Part shown: positions 12,164 through 25,025 of the stretch, in pieces | Position numbering within the stretch: position 1 is the stretch's first letter | Layout of the letters: each line of letters opens with the position of its first letter | DNA from: Cephalotrichum gorgonifer | Taxonomy: Eukaryota; Ascomycota; Sordariomycetes; Microascales; Microascaceae | DNA length: 64,000 bases | Direction of reading: 5' to 3' | Assembly (NCBI GenBank): GCA_900312665.1 | Contig: ONZQ02000004.1 | Span: forward strand, 1,122,244-1,186,243 | Notes under the pieces: generated by a model | Seen by the model: only the letters and a program-made list of their open reading frames with translations | Database searches by the model: none | Told to the model about the DNA's origin: nothing | Program-made: the position numbers and the translations under genes

Positions 12164-12887
12164 ATGACGTCGTCTGGCGCGGGTAATCCCCGGGACCAGG
12201 CTCAGGTGGCCGCAGCGTCAGGCGCCGGCTCCGGCTCCGGCTCCGGCCCCTCGGATCAGGACCTCTCTCCTCAGGAGTCGCGGAAGGTAGCGGGCGAGAT
12301 GGCTCAGGTGAGTTGATGTCGAGGGTTCCGCTGCTCCCTTTGGCCCCCTCCCCCAACCCTACCCTTCATCCACTGCCCCTGTATTTCCTTCGACGGCACG
12401 AGGGTGCCGTTGAAGCCCCCCCTTCAATCCCCGTTCCAAGCCCTCCCGGCCCAACCGTACCCCTGGGCCCGGCACTCTTTAACCCCACCACCGGCCCCGG
12501 CGTCCGGCCCGAGGCGGGGGAGCCATATTTAGTCACCTCGTCGACCTCCCCTGTTTCCCCTTACCGCTTCCGTAGTACCGAGACCCGTGGAAATGCTAAC
12601 GCCCTCTCGTGCCCCAGGCTCTCCAAGAGATTACTAGGTAAAATATTTCCTCTTTTTCTCTTCCAACACCCTACTCTCCCCTTCCCCGCTCCCGCCCCCC
12701 TCCCTCCCCCCTTCCAAATCTCCGACTAACACGAGAAACGAAATGGCAAAACAGAGGAGAGCAAACCGCCTCGATGCTCGAGGCAAACCTAACCGCCCTC
12801 GAGTCCAAGCTCGACGCCCTCCTAGCCTCTATCGATTCCGCGGCGGGCGGTGTCGAGGTCCCGGAGAAGGGGGCGCCCAAGAGCTAG
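12164..12887 (+). CDS. small conserved-looking coiled-coil protein with a microexon
   Basis: Three predicted exons, 12164-12307, 12618-12637 and 12755-12887, give 98 residues with consistent phase. The N-terminal half is low complexity with a short Gly-Ser repeat (GSGSGSGPS). The second half reads as a continuous amphipathic helix: SRKVAGEMAQ-ALQEITR-GEQTASMLEANL, then TALESKLDALLASID, followed by a short tail ending in KGAPKS. The helix is interrupted by two introns, with a middle exon of only 20 nt; the branch point GACTAAC sits at 12723-12729. Regular spacing of A, L and I suggests a coiled-coil partner subunit of some complex. I do not recognise the family and give no function. Uniform phasing and the uninterrupted helix across both junctions argue that the gene is real. 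Confidence 0.7.
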
Positions 12888-14368
12888 TTTCGTTTTCTCT
12901 CCTCCGTCTTAGTAACCGGGTTGGATGCCTCCGGAGACAGTGGAGCGCGGGAGGAACGCAAGCAGGAGCCGGATTTAGAGGGGAAGAAGGAAGAAGGGGG
13001 GATGGCTCCAGGCGAAAGGATGAATGGGCTAAATGATTGCTACAGGGGTTTCGTCATCTCCAGGGTGCCTATGGGAATAGCAGAGAGATGTAGAGGCCAG
13101 AGAGAGCGTTGGATCTATGATATCTAGAGGAAATCATGAGCCGGAATGATTGATATTGCCTAAACGGGACACGACGGACTCGCGGCGGCGTGAACGAAGT
13201 AGCTCCAAGCTAGGATCAAGTCCCGTTCGTATCGCCGTCCCTCCACATCCTAGCTGGTTCAACATGCCATAATATCCCAGCAAGGGGGTTCCTCCACTCC
13301 CTGGCCCCAAGCCGAGGCTACTTCTAACCCTCTATCGCTAAAACACCAGAGCGCCCGTCAGATGAGCGAATACGGGGGGAGTACGAGTATTCGAATACAC
13401 AACTTCAAATGGGTGCAAAACAAAGCTAGGTCAAACACATAACCAAAACCTCACGAGTGAAGAAACCATCCTCAAGAAAGTATAATGAAGAAAAATGCCA
13501 TCTGATTTCCAACCTTCCTCCCCTCCCCTCCCCCCTCTAGAAAAAGAAAACACATCCAAAAAGAGAGCGAGAGAGCAAGCTTTCGGCATGTAGTCAAGAC
13601 TTATAACACACATAAATAACCAAACCCAATATACAAAAAGATATCCCAAAACCAAGAACACCATTCCTACCCGCCCCCTCTGCTCCTCCCCCCACTCCCC
13701 CGCCGATCCCTGAGAAATTAGGAAGATACATAGGTAGAAAATGGCGTCTGAGATGACCCAAGCACAGACTAGATATGGAAATGAAACATGCCCCGCCGTC
13801 TGATGCTTCCCGAGATAACTTGCGTTCCCTTGCATCCCCGGGCCCCACCGTGGTGTGCGTGTGGGAGCATAGATATGATTCCCAGGCCAGGCTGGTGGTC
13901 TGCTGGTCCCAAATAGACACCACGGGTAAAAGATGACGTCGGGAAAGACGCGAAGAGCCATGACGGCAAAGCCAAAAGACAAAAAACTAGAATAGCCCAC
14001 GAGGACAACCGGGATGACCCGCTGGGCGCCTCGGCGATCCACCCCACTCCCCCCTAAACAATTAATAACTCCATCCTGCTGCCTCATGACTGTTTCGTTC
14101 TACTACCAGCGAGAGAGGTGGTCTCGGAAGAATATCGACAAAAAACGGCGCGGGTATCGTAACTGTGGTACGCCACAAAAATATGTGCTGTAGATGCAAT
14201 GGCACGCCAACTTGCGATGGCAAACAGGGTACCGCTGAAGAGATGGCCACGGCTCTCGCCCTCACACCACCTAGCGAGGGCCCGGCCCGAGGTAATGGCT
14301 GGCCGTCGGAAGAGCCTTACCCACGGGCTCAACTCTGTTCGTCATGTAGAATAGGGCCGAAATTGGGT
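12888..14368. other. convergent intergenic region before the histidine kinase
   Basis: About 1.5 kb between two converging genes. ORFs here (for example 13431-14087 minus) have irregular composition and no motif, and I treat them as non-coding. A pyrimidine-rich stretch lies at 13510-13545. Confidence 0.6.
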
Positions 14369-17300
14369 TTACCTGCTGTGAGACCGCATGAAGTGCTGAG
14401 AAGATGCACGTTAGCAAATGGACGCTCACAATCTAGGTGGTCGTGAGAGCTCCGCTACATACCCTGGTAAGCGCGTCATCGGCCTCCGAGAACGAGTGCT
14501 TGCTTGTCGTCGCCACCGCGCCTTGGCTGGGCCCGGACCCCGGACCAGTACGTGCCCTGGACTCCATCCCTGGCCTCGATGAGTTGTTATGGGAGTGCTT
14601 GCTGTTTTCAGAGTCCGTCTGGCGCTGAAGCTCTCGTTCCCGATTCTTCTCGAGTAACTCGCACCCCAGCGTAGCGCACTTGAATATGGTCTGAATCAAG
14701 TGGTTCGGCTGGAGTGGCTTGGATAGGTATTCATCCATCTGTGCTTGGATGCACTTCTCGCGATCTCCCATCATCGCATGGGCCGTCAGAGCAATGATTG
14801 GCGTTCGGTAATCCATGTCCTTCTCGTGCTCCCGAATCTTCCCTGTCGCTTCAAATCCTCCCTGCAACACATGTACCATTAGTTCTACTCAAGACAGCGG
14901 GGTTGAGGGACCAAAAAGTAAACATACCATGACGGGCATCTGCACGTCCATAAGAACAACGTCGAATCTCCGAGCCTTCACGGCCTCTAGTGCCTCAAGA
15001 CCGTTGCCCACAACGGTAACCACATGGTGGTAGTTCTCCAGGATCTTGACTGCCAGGCGCTGGTTGACGGTATTGTCTTCCGCAAGGAGAATCTCCAGCG
15101 ATTTCGAGGTGTCTGCCAGAGAGGGAGTAGCGCGATTTTCAAGGGCCGGGACCATGGCGTTGGCAATATCGATCGGGTTGCACGGCGTTGTCATAGAGGA
15201 CGTGATACCGATGTCCAGGCAGGCTTTGAGGTTGACATGGATGGTAGGAGCGAGAAGCACAATGGGAAGATACTTGAAGTCATCCACGGCCCGGAGTCTC
15301 CGAGCTGTATCGAGAGAATCAACGAGGATGACGTCGTACGGTAGGGTCGGCTTGCCCTTCATTGTGGCAATGACGGGGCTCTTTTCGGAGTCGACGACCA
15401 TGGGCACTAGGTCCAGCTCCTCGAGAATCTCCTTGATCCTGGGCCTGAAGACGGTATTCGACTTGTCCACGAAGAGAATCTGGTGGCCCTGATAGGGGGA
15501 GAAGTCGTGTCGGAAGACCTCCCAGGGTGCAAGCCTAACCATACAGGTGAAGTGGAACTCGCTACCGTGGCCGGGGTCACTCTTGACCCAGAGGTCGCCG
15601 CCCATGAGGTTCACAAGTCGCTTGGAAATGGACAGTCCTAGACCGGTTCCGCCAAATTTGCGCGTCATCGAGCCGTCAGCCTGCTGGAAGGTATCGAAGA
15701 TCAAGTCGAGCTTATCCTTGGCGATACCGATGCCCGTATCGGTGACTATGAACTCGATCATATACTCGCCATCCTTAACGAGGTCCGTGTCGTGCATCTT
15801 GATCGTCAGGCTTACTTCGCCGTCCTCGGTGAACTTGATCGCGTTGCCCACGAGGTTCAAGATGACCTGCCTGAGGCGGAACGAGTCTCCAATGAGTGCG
15901 TCGGGTACCGTGCTGTCCACCCTGTATGTCAGGTCGAGGAACTTCTCGTTAGCCTTGACGGCCAGCGTCTTCAGGGCATTAAAGACGATGCCGCGAAGAT
16001 CGAAGGGAATCTCCTCGAGCACCATTCGCCTGGCCTCGATCTTGGAAAGATCCAGGATATCGTCGATTATTGTCAGGAGGCTGTTGGCAAGGTTGTGGAC
16101 GATATTCAGCATTTCCCGCTGATATTGCGTCAAGTCCGTGTCGAGCGTCAGCTGTGTCATGCCGATGATACCATTCATCGGCGTCCGGATTTCGTGAGAC
16201 ATGTTTGCGAGGAATTCAGATTTCGTCTTGTTCGCCAATTCTGCAGCTTCTCTGGCCTGGGTGTTGCGTTGGATACTGTCTCGAAGATTGGAAACCATGA
16301 GATTAATCTTCCGTTTCAGCTCGTCCATTTCACCCGACGCCTCCACATCGACTAGCTTCGTGAAGTCGCCGTCGGTAGCCAGATTAGTGATATCCGAGAA
16401 GGCTCGTACTTGAGTCGTCTAATTGCGCCGTTAGTTGCTCGAAACATCTCTGGACGAAGGGGGACGACAGTAGCGCCGCTGCGAAGAAGACCTACCAGGT
16501 TACTAGCCATAGTGTTGACGTCTGTAGTAATCTCTCTCCATCTTCCCTTCAAGCCAGCAACATCGGCCTGAGCACCCATCTTCCCGTCAACACCGACATC
16601 CTTGGCGACTCTTTGCACTTCATTGCAGAAGTTAGAGAGGCGGTCAACCATGTCATTGATCGTCTCTTTCAAGACTAGTATCTCTCCCCTGGCCTCGACA
16701 TCGATCTTCTGGCTCATCTCGCCCTTCGCGATCGCCTGGGTGACGGTAGATATACTCCGAACCTAGGTCGGTTAGCAAAGCGTCTAAAGCGTTACCGGGC
16801 TCATTGAAACTTCTGCGGGGGTGGATCACTTACTTGGACTGTCAGGTTGGATGCCATTGTGTTGACGTTCTCTGTGAGGTCTTTCCATTTCCCTTCGACG
16901 TTTGCGACCTGAGCTTGTCCGCCAAGAGTTCCATCCGTGCCTACTTCCCTGGCGACCTTGCTGACTTCGAAGGCGAAGGTACCAAGCCTGTCCACCATGG
17001 TATTGATTGTGTTCTTCAGATCCAGGATCTCGCCCTTGACGGGGACGGAAATCTTCTTTGAGAGATCACCCTTTGCGACGGCTGACGTTACGTTTGCGAT
17101 CTCTCTGACTTGTGTGGTAAGGTTCATGGCCATTCCGTTGACGTTCTCGGTTAGATCCCTCCAGGTTCCTTCGACGTCGTGGACCGTGGCCTGCCCACCG
17201 AGTCGACCTTCTGTGCCGACCTCCCTAGCAATCTTGGTAACCTCGCGCGCAAACTGCTGAAGTTGATCCACCATGGAGTTGATGGTTGATTTCAGTTCGA

Positions 17301-18747
17301 ATATTTCTCCTCTGCAATCTGCCTGGACTTTCTGAGTCAGGTCGCCTTTAGCGACGGCTGTGGTGACGTTGATGATATCGCGGACTTGAGTGGTGAGATT
17401 GTTGGCCATAGCGTTGACATTGACGGTTAAGTCGTTCCACATCCCCTTGACACCTTCCACGTCGGCTTGGCCGCCGAGTATCCCCTCGGTACCGACATCG
17501 CGGGCGACGCGAGTAACTTCGGCGGCAAATGTTCTTAGTTGGTCTACCATGATATTGATCGTCTGTTGGAGTTGCAAGATCTCGCCCTTGGCCGGGCGCT
17601 CGATCTTCTTGGTGAGGTCGCCATGTGCCACGGCTGTGGTTACTGATGCGATTTCTCGCACTAGGAGGAGGATCAGTACGTTAGCGGGCGATGAACAATA
17701 CATAGGCGAGAGGCTGTGGATCAAAAGTTGGGGGGGCGGTTTAGGCATGCCAAAACGAGTAGATGGGCGCAGGGGAAATGGTTTACCTTGGTCGGTGAGG
17801 TTCTGGGCCATTACGTTCACTGGAGATGATGGTTAGCAACGAGCTCGCCCGGTGAGACAAAAGGGACCCGCCGGCATCATGGGATTGGGCTAACCATTAT
17901 CCGTCAGTTCTTTCCAGGTTCCGTCGACGCCATCGATACGGGCTTGCCCTCCAAGTAGACCTTCGGTCCCGACTTCTCGGGCGACGCGGGACACTTCGCT
18001 GGCGAAGACCTGTAGCTGGTCCATCATAGTATTAATCGTTCGCTTGAAGGTGGTGATTTCAGGGTCCATTTCGACAGAGTTCATCCTGACTTTCTTGGAG
18101 AGGTCGCCGCGGGCTACAGCGGTAACGATCTCGCCTATCTCTCGGAGCGCCTTCTGGAAGGCTTCGTTTGCTTTCTGGTGCTTCCACAACTCGCGCTCGA
18201 GGGGCGCGACGCGCTCCTGCTCGATGGTGGCGATTGCCTTCTCGTATAGCAGCTCATGCTCGCGGGTTCGAGCGAAGAGTCCGTTGATCTCTTGGCCTTG
18301 TTGATGGATTTGCGTGGACTGGTCCATGACATGTTCATGCAAGCCTTGCACGCCTCCTCCCGCGGTCAGCTGGCCGGCCAGAATGGGAGAATCATCCAAG
18401 CTACCTTGTTTGCACTCGGCGGCCCTGGTCTTGTAGGACGGACGACTGCTCGCCGATAGCGACGAGCCCGTATCGTCGCCGAAGACCGAGTCCGAGGTTT
18501 CATTCCCGGTTTCCAGAAAGACGGTAGGCGGGAAGGCGGTAGCGGCGTGGGCCCTCGTCTCGAGGTTGTGGATCCTCGTGGCTAACTTGGAAAGTTCTTG
18601 TTCGAGGGTGCGTTTGCCAGGCGTGTCTCGGCCAGGGAGTTTGCAGGGGCTGACGATGTCGGAAGGGGGCGAGTCGAGATGACCGCTATCGACGGCCAGA
18701 GCCTGGATAATGGCCGCAGCGGCGGCTAGGGCGCCGTCGTCGACCAT
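14369..18747 (-). CDS. os-1: group III hybrid histidine kinase with HAMP repeats (Os-1/Nik1)
   Basis: Cytosolic osmosensing hybrid kinase acting upstream of the phosphorelay to the Hog1-type MAPK; the family is the known target pathway of phenylpyrrole and dicarboximide fungicides. Seven exons are predicted: 17895-18747, 17787-17819, 16834-17660, 16496-16762, 14928-16418, 14463-14861 and 14369-14395. They give 1298 residues, the usual length. Order: a variable N-terminus with a coiled coil (about 150-200); an array of HAMP repeats of about 92 residues, five full and a sixth partial (about 205-690), each with a VAxGDLxxK-type core and a GTEGxLGGQ-type linker; the H-box NMSHEIRTPMNG with His near 735; the HATPase domain with DTGIGIAKDK and GGTGLGLSISK; and a receiver with phospho-acceptor Asp in VLMDVQMPVM near 1151. 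ATG at 18747 is preferred to the in-frame GTG upstream. The last 27-nt exon gives HFMRSHSR after an intron; reading through instead stops at 14433. Confidence 0.96.
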
Positions 18748-19933
18748 GGTGCCGGTAGACACCTCGACAGTTGGTCGCGGTCGGAACTACCAGCCAAGGA
18801 AGAGCGATATAGAGCGGAATAGCGAGGGGTTGATCGTCGTGAAGGAGTTGTCGGATCGCGATGAATATGTGGTCGGGAGAGGGGGTGTGGTTGGTAAGTT
18901 GGGATCAAGAACCACAGAGCGAAAGGGCCCAAGGCGAATATGCTCCGCTTCAATAGGAGTGAAGAAGCAAGTGACACGGCATAATCGGTCGCAGCGCAGG
19001 GTGAGAAATTTGCCGACACACGTTCGCTTTCCCAGCGGGTTTTAGGGGTCGATAAACCGTAGTCGTAGTAGGTGAGAACAAAAAGGCTGGCTCTCTTACC
19101 GCCTGGGGAGCCAAATGATGCTCGAACTTGCGGAGGGGGGGCAGACCAGATTGAGTACGACAGGGACACGAGGCCAGCGGTCGAATGGGAGGGATGGAAG
19201 CGAGGGAGGTCTTGGGGGGAAGAAGCAATCAGTAACCTCAGGCAGCCAGTCGGATTGGAGGTGGGCGGGAAATTGAAAAAATAATTGGGGGGCTACGGCG
19301 CAAGCGGAAATATCCATGCCCTGTTGGCTCTTCCTCCTAGCTCTGTACGAGGGTAGTGGTAGCGCAGTGGGCCAGTAGCCAAGGCGCCAGGCTAGGTGGT
19401 AGCGGGCAATGGGAACGCGATACGACTGGCAGGTGCAATGGGCCGGAAGGGGTAATAGGGTAGCGCGGACTGACCTGATAGTCGGAATTCCGTTAATAAC
19501 CCATGAAGGGTATTAAGGAAGGAAGTACCCGTGCTCAATACTCGCAAGCATACTAGTGGTGTTCAAGGCGAGTACTCGTGTGGTGATGGCCCATTGACCA
19601 CACCGTGTTCGGCCTCCACCTAGTTATTGTTGGGATAGCGAGAGCTGTTTGCACTGTATAGATACTTTACCACTACCTGCCAGCCATCCATCAACTGTAT
19701 TACGAGATGTCTCCCCGGAAGTCTGGTCTGGACAGTCAAGGCTGAACAGCCATGGAGACGGGACAATGGCGTGAGAAGAGTTTTGTGAGTAAGAGTCCCG
19801 GCGGTACATGTGATTGTTCGACTATGATTGGGTGCTGGGTGCAGATACGTGGACTCCGTCCTGCAAGTGTTCACATATTGGTACGCAAGGAAGGAGCAGC
19901 CGGGGGGCACCATCCCGTGCATGATGTGCCCGG

Positions 19934-19934
<1 letters not shown>

Positions 19935-19960
<26 letters not shown>
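19935..19960 (+). repeat. poly-A tract, 26 bases
   Basis: A run of 26 A bases in intergenic DNA. No ORF or target-site duplication was seen next to it, so a retroposed element is not supported. Confidence 0.9.
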
Positions 19961-19965
<5 letters not shown>

Positions 19966-20337
19966 CGACTCGTAAGTACATCCGCATTCTATCTAGTTAT
20001 CCCATGAACTAATGGGAGCAGCGCCACCCAATCTGGATGCGAGTGCTTGCACGGGTTATCAGGTTCAATATAGTTAGTTGTACAAGTCGAGTCCAGCACG
20101 AGTCCACGTCCCGGAATATGTCAAGTCGGACCCTCTTTTGTTTGTTTCCTTTTTTCCCCTGTCCCCTCCCTTCTTTACTTTTTCTTCTCGAGTGCATCAC
20201 CGGTCACGCGCGTGCGCGCTGCGGCCGGCAGGAGGACTTGGACGTAATGAGAACAGGAATGGACATGGCCGTTCATCTAACGCCAAGATTGTTTCGAGGA
20301 CTATCAAAGGAGCAGTGGCCGCATGGGCAACTGCTCG

Positions 20338-20867
20338 TACTCGTACTCCACGCTCGTAGATACTACCTGCAGGCATTCCCTCGCAGCAGACTCACGCCGT
20401 TCCATCTGCCACTCACCGATCGGTACAAGTATAGTAGGGGGTGGCCTTGGCGAAGGTCGTCACCCTTCTCTGGACCTATTACCTGGTCGCAGGAGGGAAG
20501 GGCGAATCATCGGGCAAGCGCCTCCATCAAGCATCCAAGCCTCCAAGCAGGACCTGCTTGTCGTATGTATGAGTATGCATGCAAACGCGTCGGGTCAGTT
20601 GCATCGCCCGTCTTTGTAATACAAGTATTCAGGTTCATCCTATCGTACTCTCTCGTACATTGGCATCTGACCAATACCACATGCCGCATCCCAGCAGATT
20701 TTAGCGGCAGTCGCTCTCACGGGAAGCTGCATTTCTCAGCCTCAGAGTATCCTCGTGTTTGGCCCACTATCAAGTCAAACGATGGGCATCCGCATGCCTG
20801 GGCGTGACGCGACGCATGGCTCTGGGGGTCGGGCTCGGAATGGAATGTGCTCGTACTCGTACTCGTA
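20338..20867. repeat. clustered TACTCGTA motifs
   Basis: TACTCGTA occurs at 20338-20345, and overlapping copies occur at 20854-20861 and 20860-20867. These are examples of a short motif family spread over the intergenic DNA of this window. Confidence 0.8.
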
Positions 20868-22709
20868 GTACGGAGTACAGGCGGGCATTGCGGGGTAAAA
20901 TCATCAGAGTGAGGCAGGTCATGTCCCTTTCGTCGGACTCCGCCTCCGAATTGCGGGGATGGCTAATCTCGTGCACTGTGGGGGGGGGGACGTGCTGGGT
21001 ACGAGTACCGTACCTGTACACCGGGCGGCCCCTCCAAACCCTTGTCTAATGTACGAGCAGACCGCCACCCACCGGTGAGCGGGAGGCTGGAAGGCCATCA
21101 CTAGCCGGGCAGCGCCCAAGACAAGAGCCCGGTTCTGGTTTTCGGGGGGGCGCGGGAAAATACTCGGCCCTTCCCGGTCTTCCAGGGGAACAAGCCTATC
21201 ATCCAGCCCAGCACTACCACCTGTATTTCAGCTTTGCGGGCTTTACTGACGCTATTCGAAATTGGCACCAGCGTGGGGGGGAAGTTACGGCACAGTGTGG
21301 TGATGGAAGGCGGCAAGTGGAAGACGCGACCGGAAAAGAAGCTGGGTGTATGGTCCCATCCAGTGGTCCCATTCATCCGTTCCACGCTCCCCGACTACAA
21401 GTAAGCAGGCTCTTCATTCTCGCTGCATACAGAGATATACCGATACACAGCAGATGCACTTTCGCCTGCGACTCGAGAACATCCACTTATTATCACATCC
21501 GGGTTTTCCAATAGGGACCGCCAAGTGGGTCGGGGGGTTGGGGAAGGGGGGGAAGGGTCTCTGTGCTTTCCGAGTGTACCACGGAGTACTTGGGGCATAA
21601 TGTTTTTAACGTTTGCTTTTTCCCCATACGGTTTTCATATTGATAACAAGACCATCCCCCCTCCGATCGATCCCCGGATATAGAGCCATAGTTGATAAGA
21701 TGAGACCACCTGAATGGCAAAAGCCTCGAAGGCTGCCATGGAAAATGCAGGCAGGAGTACTCCCGTGTTGATATAGGGTACGAGTACATGCATGTACCTG
21801 GACTTCGTATGCGATCAGCAAAGGAGGGAGCCCTGCGTGTTTCAGAACTCAGTGTGCGTCGACAAGCGTCAATAACCCTTGCCCCCCCAAATCTTGGCCT
21901 CCACACGGGTAACGTCCAGGGCCGCCCCATCGGAGGGAATGCGGTTCTCCGTCTTGGTACTTTACAAGTGTTCCTATTAGCGGCCTTCCCTCGATCGAGA
22001 CGCAGCACTAGCGGCAGTTTCCCCCCAGTGCCACTGACGTCATATCCCCGAAAGCAAGGTTAGGCGTGTACTAGTAGGAGCAAGCAGGCCCACTTTGGAC
22101 CCACTCGGCTTGGCGCTCTGGCCACAGAGATTGAGAGACAGGGTCTGGTTTGTCAGGGGCCAGGGGCCCCTGTGAGGGGAGAGAGGAAACTTTGGCAAGG
22201 TCAGAATCGTTGTGGCGTGTGCTTGTACTCGGACTACAATTGATGTGTACCGATTGTGACTTGAACCAGAAGAACAAAGTGGCTGCCACCAGGGATGGGA
22301 TTGCCGGAACAGGGCTCGATTTCCAATGCTCCGTCCGTAGTATCCGTCGACTGAATTTTATCCCTACTTGGCTTGTTGTAATACATACTGGTAACACAAG
22401 TATCTATACAAGCAACAACTAGCATCTCCAGCCCCGTCCACATGTACTTGTATGTCACAATGCTCCAACCGGGGTCTCCGTCTCTGCCCGTTTGCTTGCC
22501 CCCTCTAGGTCCCAATCGGAGAATAAGTGGCGACTTTTGTCCCTTTGTCATTCTGTCATGGAAGCCTAGCGTTTCACCCGCCAGAGAAGCCGAAGGAGAG
22601 AAGACCTTGATGGCGGTAGGGTATCTCAGGGTTAAGGGGAGAGGGAGGACTCGGATTGAGTTTGGAGATGCACTCATCAAAAGAAAACGGCTTTTTTTCT
22701 TTGAAAAGT

Positions 22710-22773
22710 GAAGGAAGAAAAGGAAGGAGAGAAGGAAGGAGAGAAGGAAGGAAGAAAGGAAAAGAAGAAGAAA
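22710..22773. repeat. pure purine microsatellite (GGAA/GAGAAGGAAG type)
   Basis: Sixty-four consecutive purines made of imperfect GGAA and GAAGGA repeats; the purine-rich character continues to about 22790. Such tracts may adopt non-B structure, but no function is shown. Confidence 0.85.
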
Positions 22774-24727
22774 CGAGGAGGGAGAGAGGGCTTGGCCCTT
22801 TGTCACTACATGTAAACTTCGAAATGCCATGATATTTGTCGATTTGTGGAGGACTGTTTGCTGGAGCATTTGTCCAAATGCTAGCACTGCAAACGACCAA
22901 GTCACTCTCACCTCGCTGTCCTCGTCCTTGACCTGCCACCCTCCGTCGCCCCAGGGGAGGGTCCCCCTATTGTCCTCCTACCCGCGCCCAGCCCACCGTC
23001 ACTTTCCGCAAGCGAGGGAATAAGTATATCGACTGTATATTGAACCGTGTCGGGCCGAAGGCGGCGCAGGTCTCGGCTCCCTCCCGCGACCACGGCGGAG
23101 CGTTAGAGGCCCGACGGATACAACTACAACGGCGAGTTCGAGAGGTGGGAGGGGCTGCATGTGGCATACTAGTACGGGGACGTTGGATATTACCTACGCA
23201 TTGCTAATACGGCCTACTAGTAGAAGTATACCTGTGCTGATCTTCTACCTAATACATATGTGCAATAACGCCTACTCCTACGTCTCTGGGGGATATAGAT
23301 ATACAAGTATACCTGACGGACCTTACGTACTCTCTCCACCGTCCATCACTGCCATTGGGTCCCACGTGGTGCAAACAACCTACCTAGTGTAACACATACT
23401 TTGTCTCCCTCTGGGATCCACGCCGCTGCCACTGCTCATACGAGTAGTAGTACTCATCCTCATCGTCGTAACGTCCTTGCAAGTATACACGGAGACGAGC
23501 TCACCAGATTCGATGCGAAGAACCACACCTCCGTTACACGGCATCAAGCATCCAGCGTTACGGTCACGCACGCAGACTACTCGTACCAGGATTCTTCGCC
23601 TCTCGGGATTCTTGACCCGAATTCCCCTCCCTCTTCCTCTTCCTCCCCTCCCTCATCGCCATCTTGCGCAACTATGTACCCCGTATCCGCAATAACGAAA
23701 GCACCTGACGGGCGAGGTTGGAAGCGGGGGGAGGGAAGCTGTCACCCCCCATGGGGCCCATTCATTGGTGACATATCTTTGCTGTCAAGCACGCCCCAGA
23801 CGGGCTCTTGTCCTCCCCACCCCCCTGGCAGCCTGCTCCCGAGGGGAGGTGGCAAATGCCCAAGTCCTCTTTCAGCACATCGACCTGAACCGTTCGTCCC
23901 CCCCCCTCCTTTGCCTCTTGTTCTTTGCTCCTTGCTTGAAACGGGGAAGAGCACAGTGGGCCTTCTACTTGGCCTTCCCACACCCTCCCTCTTCTCCCCT
24001 CCAATAGATATGGGCCCTCTCTGTATTATAACATCCCTTTACTACCCTCCTCTCCCTCGACGTTACGCCACTGATACCCCACGTACCGTACCCGGGACGG
24101 GAGCCATCTAATGTTGCAGGGAGCCGCCCCGCTCCCAGGACTCACTCACTCGGAGTCCCTTTCCCTTCCCAGAAGTCCCGAACCCGGGCAGCGAGTGGAA
24201 CACTCGCGTATATCCCGGAACTCGATCAGGGAGGTTTGGATCGGAAGGAACTGACTGGAGACACAGGCATTTCGGTTGCAATTGTATTGTATCCCCCTTC
24301 TCCCCCCACGGGAGGAGTACAAGTATTACTTGTATCAATAATACGAAAAAAAGGAAGACGGAGGCGCCAGCCACAAGCACAAACACAAGCACGAGCACGA
24401 GAGAAGAAGGTGGGAACCACGTTTGCCAAGAAAAGGCGGCCTCGAAACAAGTACGCAGTACAGGTAGAGTAGAAGTGCTTCGGCGGCCAAGTCAATGATC
24501 GATAAGAACGACGACGACAGTGCTGCAAGCCGACCAACCCGGGCAATCAATCGCCTCCCTCCCCCTAGCTTATCCCCTCTTTCCTCCCTTTGTCTCGTGC
24601 CAATGTGTTTAATGTATTGGAATCACGATGCTTGCGACACGTTAGTTGTCTGGTGACGAGGAACGAGGATGAGTCTCAGTTCAGAAACAAACAAAAGGAG
24701 GAATGACTTGTTGCCAGCATTCGGACA

Positions 24728-24833
24728 CAGGGTCGTATCTTTCGCGGTACTTGTACTAGCTAGCATATAACGTAGGGGCGGCATTCGTAACTAGCTGGCA
24801 TCCAACCCAGGGTCGTATCTCCCCGGTACTTGT
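24728..24833. repeat. short direct repeat, period about 80 bp
   Basis: Two near-identical blocks of about 26 bases begin CAGGGTCGTATCT at 24728 and 24808 and end GGTACTTGT. A CTAGCT-containing segment between them is also imperfectly repeated. Confidence 0.8.
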
Positions 24834-24851
24834 GAAGAATATCACTAATAG

Positions 24852-24890
24852 GCCGAGACCCCTTTGACGTGCCGAGACCCTTTTTGACGT
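24852..24890. repeat. tandem duplication of about 20 bp
   Basis: Two adjacent units start with GCCGAGACCC and end with TTGACGT, at 24852-24870 and 24871-24890. Confidence 0.8.
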
Positions 24891-25025
24891 TTGGCCCGAA
24901 GGACGAGCAACCTTGGGACGCCATATGTTCTCGTTCCGAGACTGACTGACAGCCGGCGGGCCCAAGGGGTCCCAAGCAAGGGGGGGTAGAGTACAGGCTA
25001 AGACCCGCTAGAACAACTAGACGGA

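Noticed and set aside
12224..12250. Gly-Ser repeat as a separate non-coding microsatellite
   Set aside because: It lies in frame inside exon 1 of the small coiled-coil gene and is coding.
19330..19400. Possible tRNA (GGTAGCGCAGTGG-like D-arm text)
   Set aside because: No matching acceptor stem, anticodon arm or GGTTCRANNCC T-loop could be placed around it.
19935..19960. Poly-A tract as the tail of a retroposon
   Set aside because: No reverse-transcriptase, SINE-like body or flanking target-site duplication could be seen near it.
20037..20807. 256-codon plus-strand ORF in the long intergenic region
   Set aside because: Composition is erratic (many Arg, His, Cys, Ser), no motif or repeat of a known family, and it crosses several dispersed TACTCGTA-type motifs; most likely chance.
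22234..22911. 225-codon minus-strand ORF
   Set aside because: Much of it is the translation of the purine/pyrimidine microsatellite (Phe/Leu/Ser runs); no coding character.
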